A DNA stretch of 64,000 nucleotides from Lagopus muta (Eukaryota; Chordata; Aves; Galliformes; Phasianidae). The position numbers and the translations under genes are program-made. This document shows, piece by piece, positions 40,101 through 52,100 of the stretch. Location: positions 136,365,957 through 136,429,956 of the forward strand of contig NC_064433.1 of assembly GCF_023343835.1 (NCBI RefSeq), written 5' to 3'. Each line of letters starts with the position of its first letter. Positions within the stretch are counted from its first letter, which is position 1. The notes below the pieces were generated by a model. That model ran no database searches and was not told where the DNA came from. It saw only the letters and a program-made list of their open reading frames with translations.

Positions 40101-43100
40101 CGCCCTGTCTGTGTGTGCATGTGACTTTCTTATCACAGCTCTTATAAACAATTACAGGATCTAGCCAGGCTGGTCAGTAGAGCCTTGAGGGCAGTACAGC
40201 ACACCATAAGGTACACATGGCGTTTACAACTGGTCAGCTCAGCAGCTCCCTACATTCTCTTGCCTGCTTGCCTGGCTTTGCAGCAGGAGCTTACTTGCTG
40301 AATTTTGCCTTGTGTATAAGCTGAATCTCACCATGTGTGTGGACTAGCTTAAAACCACGAGCAGACATCGGACACAGTTATGTGTTATACTCTTAGAAAG
40401 TATATTTGGGAACATACATTCTAGGAATTTAGTTCTAGAGGAAGAATGGCTTTGTCAGGAATTCCCACGAGCATTGCATGGGAATGACTGCAGCTACACC
40501 CTCAATGTAAAGCCATGTTGAGAAACTTGTTTTTCTATAAGGAAGCTTTGAAATTTGCTATTGGCCCAGTTTTGCTTTTGAACAGATGTTTTTCCCAGGT
40601 GGTTGGAGGCTGAGTACAGTAGGACAGTGTCAGCTAAATGCTGGTCAGAGGCATCAAGACTGATACCATGTTTCTCTGGTTTGGTTTAAGATTTTTTTTT
40701 AAAGCGTATCTTTTTCATTTTTGCTCCCTTCTGAACAGAAGAGAAAGACTCTGGGAAAGAAAGCTGTGAGAGTTTTAAAAATTATTTGACCAAGTGTAAG
40801 AAAATAACTTTTACACTGAATGCATCATATAGGAGCTGAGTTTTTTTTTAAACATAGACAGAATGGTTGGACTTCATTTGCAAATTGCTGGATTAGAGAC
40901 AGGTGAGGAGCACTTTGACTTGTGAATCAGTTTGCAAATATTTGAGATTTTACAGCCCCAAAGTTTACTTTTAATCTGTAAGAATAGCCTGAAGAAATCA
41001 ACTGTCTTGTTTTGGCTCAGCCTTGAGAACTGTAAGCTGTGCCAACAAGTAGGGGACTGAAAGCTGCCCTGTGCCATGTGACCTGTCACTGCCTGAATGC
41101 CATTGATGTCCCTGGGGGGGATAAGTCCCTCCCCTGGCACAACTTGAAGGCATTCCATGTAGTCCTATCACTAGTTACATGGGAGAAGAGGGTGATTCCA
41201 ACTTCACCACAACCCTTCAGGAGAGCAATAAGGTCTCCTTGAGCCTCCTCTTCTCTAGACATTCAGTGCAGAGGCTCTCAACTTCCAGTTGGGAAAGGGA
41301 TATCTGCTCAGAATGGTTATTCTGGGCAGGCCTTCTCTTCTTCACAGTCACCTTTGAGAGAGCTTGAGATGCTTCTTCCGCCTCGGCTGACTCAGCAAGA
41401 GCCCAAGTTAGCAGGGTGAAGCTTTTGTATAGTAAAAACATCTGATAAAATTCATAGCGTGGTGAGTAAGACAGCTGCATAATTTCAGTGAAATATTATG
41501 TACGTATGAAAGAGAGAGAGGCAGACTATGTCCATGAGGAAACTTGCTCAGCTGAGCACCTCCCTTGTGTTAGTAGTGCTGAGTACAGTGCCTTTCAGTT
41601 TAAAGCCATATAATTACTTGTTGGGGAAGAAGAGAAATACTGTACATTCTCCAGGTTTTTAGAGGGAAGAGTCAGTTTTGTTGGATGCCAACAGGTTGAT
41701 GAGCCAATCTTTTCCCTTAGTTTCGTTTCTCTTCTGTGGATCAGTTCAATTACAGTCTATGCTTTCCCCTTTCACTGCAAGAGATATACCTCCAAATCAT
41801 GTCCTCATTTCTGCTTATGTCCTGTCACTGCTGATTAAATTGATGGATATTTAGGACAATTTGGAAATCCCTTCTCTGCCCTCTGCAGTGTTAAAATGAA
41901 TGCTTCCTTGCCCCTGCCCACACACATTTAATTGCACTCAACATCCACACTGGTATCTGGCTACTGGCAGGATTTTTGGCCAGCAGGTGAAGCCAACCAG
42001 CCACAGATCATGTTCCTGAAACCTGGGCTCACCTCCCTGCTCGTTACTGGTCTTTAGGATGAGGGGGACGCATGTGCCATAGGGTGTGATGGAAGTGCAG
42101 CTCCTCTGCCCTGGCAGAAGGGGACAGCTTGGCAATGGGGCAATTTAAGTAAAGGTTTTATGGCTGAATTACCTTATTATACCCCTCAAAAACCTTCTGA
42201 CTCAGCAAAAGTTTAGCAGGACTGGAGCTGGTTGTGTGCCACACATCAGCTGATACAGCTGAATGAAGCCAGAGAGTCATTCTTCTGCTGAAGGCAGTCC
42301 CACAGCCTGTTGTGTCTGCCAGCTGCTTAGCAAGGGCTTTGGAAGGATAAGAAATACATCTCCACCCCATAGTATGGGAGAATTGAATTGTTTAACTGAA
42401 GTTGTAGGTGGTTTCCAAGATCTTTTTATTCCCAGGTTCAGTCTGAAGATGCTGGAGCCCACAGGAACCAGTAAGAATTCAGTTCAAATCGAGAGTTCAA
42501 GTGTCTGCAACTTCTGTTCATTACAGCTGTGCTTGCTGGCACACTTTTTTGTTCAGTTGGGGAAATACTGGGGAGGCTGGATTACTTTAGAGAGCAGCAG
42601 GTAGGAAGTAATTTTCAAATGTGGTACCTTGGTATGTAATCTAAGGAGCATAGTAGTCATGTTTTATGTATTTGTGAATAAACTGGGAATTGAACAGGGG
42701 AAAAATATGGCAGTTATTCACTCCGCTATACATATATCATGTGCAGGTATCAGGACTTAATATATGTAGAACACATTTTTTTGTGTGCCCTGACATGAGG
42801 CAATCTCATGTCAGGGCACATTAACAAACACCACCTTTTTCTCTTTCCCCAACACTGTTAATGATTAAGTTCTTCATTAGGTTTAGCCTGCAAGTACTCC
42901 TCAGGGGTCAGTCTAGCGACCTTCCTTCAGCCTGGTGCTTTTTAAAATGGTTGGTTTGTTTAACTGTTATGATGCCTGGTTGTTTATAAGTAACATCAAG
43001 TAAGAACAGAGTTTTGAATGATGACCACCAGACTGGCAGACCGCATTAACAGGCATTATCTGCAAGGACAAAAGGTGCAGTGCAAGATACTGCTCTGGTG

Positions 43101-46100
43101 TGCAGCTTAGCCACTGCTGGTTAAGGCAAACATCTGTGTGTTTGGATAAGTGATATCTGACACGTTTCTGGTTTGCAGTTGTATCAACCATAGGCTTGCA
43201 GGTATTGTTGCATAATGCAAGAGAAGAGAGTATTTCAACTGAGTAACAGAACGTAATTGCTCATCCAGCTTTTGCATATCCTCATCTTTCTTCTGATCAA
43301 TGTTATGACCTTCTTAGAAGTCCTGTCATACAGACTTCAGGTTTTAAGGAAGGAGCCACTTAAGGAATACAGAATGCACTATTACCTATAAAGTATTTCT
43401 GTGTAGACTGCTTGTTTTTCTTTTAGTCGCAAGTAAGCGTGCATTTGTTTCCTTCTGGTGACTGAATGAATACCCAGAGGGATTGCTTTGGAACTTCAGA
43501 ATGCAGAGCTGGCAAGACAGCCACGTCTTTGAAGACCTGCTTCTCCAAGGGGAAGTGGAACTTGGTTCCATATGGAGAATTTAGTCAGCTGTGCAGGTAA
43601 AAGGCACTGTGGGACCTGAGTGGAGTAACGCTGAGCTGAATTTGCAGCTTAGGAGGAGACTGTCACATAATGAAAAACATGTCCTTTCAGAGGGAGTGTT
43701 TGAGCACTTCAAGCATGTGTGGAGAGCTTGCAAGGCTGTGCATAATGTACGTGACGTCATGTTTGCAAAGTCGTTTTTGATAAGTAATCCTTTTTATAGC
43801 ATTGCTTCTGGGCTGCTTCCTCACTGTGCTCTACTGGTAGCACCCAGCTGCAGGGCTGTGTGCTGGCAAAGTCCTCACAAACCCACACAGCATTCCTCTT
43901 ATCATGCATGAAGCGATACTCACGTGCAGCTCTGAGGTACAACATCACATCTGCCCCAAGGAGAGAGGCTGAGTAGTCAGGAGTTTGAAAATGTGAGACT
44001 TGGGCATACTCTGCTGCTAGTCAGCTGCACAATGAAAGGATTCATCTCTGAACGTTAGAGGTCAGTTGTATTTATCTAGAAGTTAAGCATGCCGTGTCCT
44101 GATAAGCTGAAAGTGGAATGTTGGGGTCATCGTGTGCGTATATTTAGAAACCTTGATAAGCCTGAAATGTTTATTACTTACGAATCTGAACTGCTAGGCA
44201 AGAGGGACATGGGAGACAGCAGGAAACAAGGAACTGGGGCTATTCTTCATTCAAATGATAAGTATACTTATACTTTGGAATAATAATATTTCCTTGAAAC
44301 ATCCCTTGCAAATTGCAAGACTCATCAGTAAAAGAGCAAGCTCATTGTTGAGTATGTGTGCTTTAGGTAGCTGGGTAGGAATGCTGCAGTTTTGCCTAAG
44401 CCACAGGTCTCTTGTGTGTGACCAAGTATTCATGTTCTCAGTCTTGCTTTTGTGTGGGAACATGCTAAACTTTGGCTGTGCACAACAAAAGGACCCAACA
44501 TATTTAAAAATGCTGAAGAACATTGTATTCCTCAGCGTGGCTGTATTTACACTGTGGGAGCAGAGCTTAAATCATAGAATCATAGAATTACTTGGGTTGG
44601 AAAAGACCTTAAGTATCATTGAATCTAACTGCAACCTAACCATACTACTCTAACTAACAACCCTCTGCTAAATCACGTCCCTGAGCACCACATCCAAATG
44701 GTTGCAGCTCATGCTTCTTTTAAGACTTCATTTTACTATGTTGAAAAGCCCATAGAGATCTATGGGATATTTTCTCTGTGAAGTAGTCAAAGTTGCTTTT
44801 TATTCCTTGGATAAAAACCACAAACAGAAGTTCCTTACAGAGCTCCATTTCTGTAAGTAGAGCTGATAACCCTTTCTTTTGTGTGCCTTCAAGTCAACTT
44901 TCTGCATTAAATGTGAATATCAAACCTAGCTGCAGGTTTCTGATGTAGGTTGGGTTAATGTCACAGAGTGAAGTGACATACTCTCTCTCCTCCAGTAGTG
45001 AATGTATCCAAGGATTACTTGGGCTTTTCCTGAGCTAAAACCTGCTTATTGTGGATTTGTTTGTAACTTAAGATATTGGAGTGCTTTTGTTTTGTTTTGA
45101 AGTTGGTTGGCTACAGCAAGCTTGGACATTATTTCAAAACACAGTATGATGTATCCTACAGCATCGGTAATAACATAAAGAATGTGTTTGTGGAAGGGTA
45201 TGTGCTTTGGAAGTAAAGGAATGATATGAAGGAAATTGTGAGCAGTGCCCATAGTGGCTTTTGTCCACCTGAATGTATAGAAGTAGCATCTTTTTTTGAG
45301 AGATGTGTGGTTATTTCATATGTTTTATGTTCAGAAGATTTGAATGCTTTACCTACTTCTCAGTTTGTGGCTAGCAGAGGGATGTGCTTCTTCTTTCACT
45401 TGTGCCTTTTATAGTTTGCTTCAAGATTGGTGGAGTGACAGCATTGGTGGACAAAGGGAAGGCGACCCGTGTCATTTACCTGGACTTGATCAAGGCCTTT
45501 GACATGGTCCCCCACCACATCCTCATCTCCGAACTGGAGGGAAGTGGATTTGATGGGTGGACGACCCGATGGATAAGAAACTGGTTGAAAGGCCGCAGAC
45601 AGAGGGTGGTCATCAATGGTTCTGTGTCCAGGTGGAGGCTGGTAACGAGCAGCGTCCCCCAGGGGTCTGTCTTGGGAGTGGTGCTCTTTAACATCTTTAT
45701 CAATGACATCGATGATGGAATCAAGCGCACCCTCAGCAGGTTTGCTGATGACACCAAGCTGAGTGGTGCGGTTGACGCAGTAGAAGGAAGGGATGCCATT
45801 CAGAGGGACCTCGACAGGCTTGAAAGGTGGGCCCAGGTGAACCTGATGAGGTTCAACACAGCAAAGTGCAGAGTTCTGCACTTGGGCTGGAGGAATCCCA
45901 GGCATCCATACAGACTGGGAGGAGCGGTCCTTGAGAGCAGCCCTGTGGAGAGGGACCTGGGGGTCTTGATGGATGAAAAACTTAACATGAGCCAGCAATG
46001 TGCTCTTGCAGCTTGGAAAGCAAATGGTATCCTGGGCTCCATAGAAGAGGACTTGAAGTAAGAGAACTGTGGATTTTGTTCCCTTTCTCTTCAAGCTGAA

Positions 46101-49100
46101 GGGTGGACGTGTGGATTCCTTTCCACATATCAGGCCAGAACCGTGTGTGTCTGCTCAGCTTTCTAGTTAAGCCTCCTGCATCTGTCCAGGTCTTTTAAGT
46201 GATTTAGTAGGGAGTTCCTGCTGTGACTTTTAGCACTGTTGTAAGGAGCTGAAGAAAATGTAACGTTGTGAGGTTATTTTTAAGTGCAAGATAATACAAG
46301 TGTGTGTTTTATGCTGAGAGGTTAAGAATAATCTTGTCAGTGCAGTGAACTGATAAAGTAGTTCCTCTTCCTAATCCCATATAGGAATTAACCAGAAATC
46401 CAGAGTCCTTGTTCAGCAGCGTTTGCCAGTCCTGTAAGAGTCACGATACAGCTGTAAGTGTTTGCTTCCGCTATGGGTAGAGCAAGCAGTCATGGTAATC
46501 TGCTGTGTTTGGTCATGAGTTCCTCTCCAATGGAAGAAATCTCATAGAATCACGATTACAGAGCATCCCGAGTTAGAAGGGACCCACAAGGATCATTGAG
46601 TGCAGCTCCTGGCTCCACACAAGACCACCCAAAATCCGAACCCTGTGTCAGAGAGGAAAACTGACCTACAGCATTTTGTTCTGCTGCGTGCAGTCTGTGC
46701 GTGAGTGCTTTGATAGCTATGTCTTTAATCTAGATTGGTTTCTAATGATGCACAGCTGCATCAAACATACAACAGTGAGTTACTATTAAAGGCAAACCCA
46801 GCCTGTTTCATTCCTTGTAACTGGAATGGCTGAACTGTGTTTGTGCTTTCTAACATGCTGCCAACTTTGCTTTGTTTCTCTGAGCTTGCATACAGAGTCT
46901 TTGCTCCTTTGTATTTCATTTTTGTTCACCATAAAGTCAAGAACAATATCATCTTTGCTTTTCTTTCTACAGTCTTTATTTTTAAGAGCATCTCTCTTCT
47001 GTTTCTAAACGCTAGCTGCCACATCTGCTCAGTATCCCGTTGTGCTGCCTGAAAAGCAAAGAAACCAGACAGTTCTTTCTATACCCCAGCATCCATTTCC
47101 CAAATTTGGAATTAGAGGCAAGAGAAGAATATGGACAAATGGGGTTATGCAGGAAAAATAAAACACCGCCTGTTTGTGCTTGCTGAAAAGGTGTTAAATA
47201 ATATCTCAGAGCAGCATAATCTAAAATTGTTGCATAACGCCAGTATCACAGCCAGTAAACATCTATACAGTGCCTGTATTCTCCCTATTTTAAGGTAGTA
47301 GCCATCCAAAATGAATGGGACTTGCTTATATTTGTGTTTGTTTTGGAGTTGATCCTCAGTGGTGAGCGGATGGCTGCTGCTGCTGCAGTTCAGGACTCCA
47401 GAAGTTCTTGTTTGCTTTGACCCAATGAATTAAAAATGATGGCTGGAGCCTATTTGGGGGTTTTGCTCATCTTCCCATGGAGGTTGGGGATCTTGTTTTT
47501 AAAATGACATGAGTGTAAGAGTTCAACTTGCCCGTAAAGCACGTATCTGCAGGATATCACAGTGGCCAGGACATCTGCAGGGGGTCACTTCGACCCGATA
47601 GTGCAAAAAGAGTTGGCAGTACTCATGGTTTTCCTCCTTTTCCTGTTGTGATTTTCTGATTTCCTCCCAAACATGTGTTGTTCAGCTTTTTTACTCAGAG
47701 TCTCGCAAAACAGGTTCCTACAAGACCTGTCTCACCTTTTTGAACTATCCCATGGTGGTGACAGAAGAGCAGAACACTGCCCTGCCTTTCTGGCCAAAGC
47801 AGGCTGAGAGTCGCTAATAGGGAGCAAACAGTGAAAGAATGCTGGAAAGGTTTGGCTTTTCTTTTTCCACGAAAGCTTGCAATAGAATTTGATTCTGTTG
47901 CAATTGGAAATGTAGAAGTGAATCCTCTTTGTGAAGCCAGCCAGTTGCAGTTGACAGCCTGCTCTTGCCCAAAGCCTGTTCTGCTTTTCTGCTCAGGCCT
48001 TGAGGGAAGTCTGGCTACAAACCCACTGCTCTTGCAACAAGGAGCCATGTAAGAGTGCTGCAGAACGGTGTGAAAATGAACCCGTTTTCAGTGGAGAGAG
48101 AAAACTTTACAAAGGAGAGAGTGCAGCTTTAGATGGGTAGATGTGGTGGCTGCACAGCACACTGCAATTCTTCCGCTCCTTTACCTGCTGATGGGATCAG
48201 TGGGCAGACTGAGGAGCTGCAGATTATTGTACTGCAGAGGTCACTTTGCAGAGAACTTCGTCTTCTAAAACGGTAGGGGTCGATCTTTGTCCTCTTTGTC
48301 TCCCATGACAATTACAAATACACTTATAATTACAAATCACTTGGTTAGTCCCAGGCTGAGTTATGTAGGCTCTTGAAATAATAGTTAGAAATGCTGGAAG
48401 ACGTGCAGCAGGGCTCAGGTCGTGCCTTGGGTATTTCTGCAATACTAAGAATAATTCCTAGGCTGCTTCTTGCAGAAGGAGTGTTTATATTTAACCTGAC
48501 ATATGCACGACAGACTCGAAGGATTCTTTTATAACTTCTGCAGCTCTGACTCGGGGAGGTAATTCAAGGCTAGCAGAGTACTGCATCTTAAACTTTTATT
48601 TTTGGAACCGCTTAATCTAGCTGTAACACCTCACAAGGACGTGCAGTCCTCACAAATCCTTATTTCCTGCAAATCTCATTACTGCTGGGGGACACTGGCA
48701 GGCAGCCGTATGTGGAGCAGGATGTGGAGAGGTGCCGCTCGCTGTGTGCTGTTCCAGGGATGCAGAGCAGGTGAAGAAGATGTGGGGAAAGCAAGGGAAG
48801 CCTATGGGTGGCTTGCCCAAAGAGCTTGGAAATGGGAAGCCTGAACTGGATGGTCTTTGAGGTCCCCTCCAGCCTTAAGCCATTCTATGACTTGATCATC
48901 CTTAAGGATCCCTTCCAACTCAGGCTATTCTGTGATTCATATTGGGAAAGTTGGTTTTCATCCAGATGAGTTTCTGGAATTTAGTAACGAACAATAAATT
49001 AGAGGAATAATTTCTAGTACAGTATTTTGTTTGTTGCCTTCTGGTATGTGAAAAGTAATGTAGCATGTGATTGCCTCAATCACTTCCATCTTTCAGTGCA

Positions 49101-52100
49101 GAAATAAAAGGAAGCAATCTGACACTGTGTTTTCTCAGGAGATCACCTCTCATCTGAGGACACTCCTGCAAAGCAGCCCAGATCAATGGGTGACACTGTT
49201 GACCTATGCTTGCTGGTTACTTATTTATTTTTCATTAGTGAGTGGCAGATTGGGAGCAGATGCTGGCTTAGGTCCGTTCCAGGTCATAAACTGTGCAGTG
49301 CTCCCCAGAGAGGGGATGCTAATGAATATGCTAATTGTGTCTGGGTAATGCAGACTGAGACGTTTCAAATTGTTTGTGGCACAACGCAAAAGGACATAAA
49401 GCTGGGGTGTCGGGGTGGCAGGTGAGTGGAAATCATTTGCTGCACAGCATCCTTGTGCAGAAAGGCTCTGTGTAGGCTTGTTTATAAACAAGGGCATTTT
49501 GGCCTGGGAGAGACTGGGCAGAGCAGCCAGCTACAGAAGATCAGGACAAGGAGGCACACAGCGGCGTTAGAGATGGGGGAGGAGAGCCAGAACTGCAGAG
49601 CTTTGCTGAGGGGACATTTCAGAGGCACAAATACACATACCATGATATAGAGAACGATATATATTATAATTAATATCCCTGGTAGCTCTAATTAATATAC
49701 AGTAAGTGCATGCATAGAAAGCCATCTTGGATGCTGCCCCTTGTACGTGACTTCTCCCTGCTGTGATCTGGCAGCAGTATCCCAGCTGAGCTCTGCATGC
49801 AGCCCAGCTGCCTGGCCTCCATCTAAGAAACCTGAACACAACTGTAGTTTATGCTGAGGCTTCTCAGCTGCTCGTAGCTGTGCTCATTCAAGGAGCGATG
49901 GACACATGGTCTCTGGCTGTGAGCTTTTTGCTGGGCAGCTCCTGGAGCACAGCGTGGTGTCTGGTTGCATTCTCACTGCGATGCTGGCATTTGCTCTGCT
50001 GCACTGATTAAAAATAGCGGCTGCTGTTGATTTCGGGGTATCAGGTGATGGCACAGGGTCCTTGTTCCTCCCAAGGACACTCACGGGTGACGATGTGAAG
50101 ACGTTTGTGCTCCTGTCTCAGGAACACCAAAAATAAACAGTTTGCAGATGCATGAGTGGAGCAAGAAGGGGAGCAAAGAGCAGCAGGCTTGTTCTTTTAT
50201 CTTGAGTTGGACTCCTTGCCTTTTTCTTGCATGAAAGCAGCATTTTAAGCAAAGTTTACTTCACGAGTCAACATTACTCTTCCTGTGCTCCACTTCACAA
50301 ATGCTCACAGCACTAACATGTGTGCAGAGAGTTCTGGTGTTGGCTGTGAGCTCAGGGTGCAGCTCTGTGTTTGTTTTCAGTGTACTTCCTCGTTGCTTTG
50401 TGGAGCATGTCAGAGACAGGCGGGTGAAGCAGTGCATCCTGTGGCAGTGGCTCCTGTTCGTGGACAGAATTTGCTCATCACAGTGAGAACAAAGAAAGTA
50501 AGGGTCGCAGACAGACAGCGGAGTTCCAGTTCCTGAGGGTTGAGTGTAATGCTGCTTTGTGCCATGAGAAGCGCAGAGGATGTTCTGCAGCTGGGACGGT
50601 GCAGTACTGTTTAGTTCTCCTGGCTCATACCAAGGCAGCCAGCACAGCACGAGGGCACCTTCCAGGTTTGCTTCATGAGGTAAAAGCTGCCCGTTCGAGC
50701 CTTCATTGTATTGGTGGACACTTCAGCATGTGGGTTCCTTGGGCATCCATGTGACTCTTGTCCTCCACTGGGCCACCTGAGCTCTGATAAACTTAATAGG
50801 AGACGATTTGATAGGCACGAATGTTGTTTTGTGTACAGAGATGATCCTTGGCTAAGAGCAGAGCTGTATGACTACAGTGCAGGCATCTTCACTCTGTGGT
50901 TTAATTTACTGGAACTTGGGACACATGAGTTGGACGCGCCTTTGTACGTTCAGCTGTATGCAGGCATTCTCTTCAGTTCTGTGGAAAGTAATTTCTACTG
51001 CCTACTGAACAATGGCTGCTTCTCTCCAAGATTATTACAGTCCTGCAATGCTGGGCCTGAAAACCGACCAGGAAGTCCTGGGGGAGCTGGTGAAGATGAA
51101 AGTTCCAGCTGTGGCCGAGCTGATGGAAAGACACGGAGTCATGTGGACCCTTGTGGTGTCCCGCTGGTTCATCTGCTTGTTCATTGACATCCTTCCAGTA
51201 GAGGTAATTGCTGACATTCCATTCATCACAATGTGCTTATGGTTTCCTTTGTAGCACGTTAGCAGTAATTACCTACAAGCTGTAATCTGGACTCTCCCCT
51301 TTCCTGCAGACTGTGCTCCGAATATGGGATTGCTTGTTCTACGAAGGGTCAAAGATCATCTTCCGCGTGGCCTTAACATTAATTAAGCAACATCAAGCTT
51401 TTATTTTGGAAGCCACGAATTTCCCTGACATTTGTGACAAATTTAAGCAGATCACCAAAGGAACGTTTGTAACGGAGTGTCACACTTTCATGCAGGTAAA
51501 TTCTCCACAACCTTTAGTTAGGTATGAATGGGACTGACTTAGAGATGTTTCTTGCATTCAGAAAGGTTCATACTCTCCCATCCTTCTTACCAGGTGAGGT
51601 AAGAAGGGATCTTGACAAGAACAGAATTGTGGTGAACTGTGGATTGCCCGTTCCTGTGGTTTTCCTCAGGTGAATTGCAGGAGATGGGTGTAGGACAGAC
51701 ACAAGTGAACTCTAAATGTGCATGGATAAATCTTTGTAGTAGAAGGATCTAAAGCACTGTCAGAACAAAAAGGCAGCACCCAGCTCTTAACCTCCAGTCT
51801 GAAAGCATTACCAGAGCCTTATGGCAACCTGCAGACTAAGAACTATTCTTGTAAGTTATGAATAGAGTGAATGCCAGGTGTGTATAGAAGATTCAGAGCT
51901 GAACTCAGAAGACTGAAATGTAAGGACACCAGGAGCAGGTCTGCCACCACCCAGTCAGTGAGCTCTGCCACTGCTGTTACTGCAGTGCATTGAGCACAAA
52001 GCAGGAGGTTGCTTTTTGCCCCCTGAAGTTCGGTGCCCCTTTCAGAGCTCCGTGCACGGCTCTAGCACGGCTGTGGTAGGTTTCATTTTCACTTATAGAT

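Larger units (their letters stand above)
39560..51030 (+). other. GRTP1: GRTP1 intron 5
   Basis: The largest intron, 11.5 kb. Contains a perfect hairpin at 42784-42820 and CR1 pieces at 41130-41261 (-), 44570-44705 (-), 45430-46050 (+), 46541-46655 (-) and 48841-48938 (+). The remaining sequence shows no gene. Open frames of 116-129 codons on the minus strand at 39770-40120 and 50261-50650 have no recognisable content. Confidence 0.8.

Noticed and set aside
39770-40120. 116-codon minus-strand frame in GRTP1 intron 5
   Set aside because: No domain, wrong strand for GRTP1, and composition not distinctive.
45430-46050. An endogenous retrovirus pol fragment
   Set aside because: The catalytic box is FADD with CR1-type flanks and no protease, integrase or LTR nearby; it is a non-LTR LINE.
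45396-46094. 232-codon minus-strand frame
   Set aside because: Antisense shadow of the CR1 reverse-transcriptase fragment, whose sense strand carries the PQGS and FADD motifs.
50261-50650. 129-codon minus-strand frame
   Set aside because: Intronic, without recognisable content or gene context.
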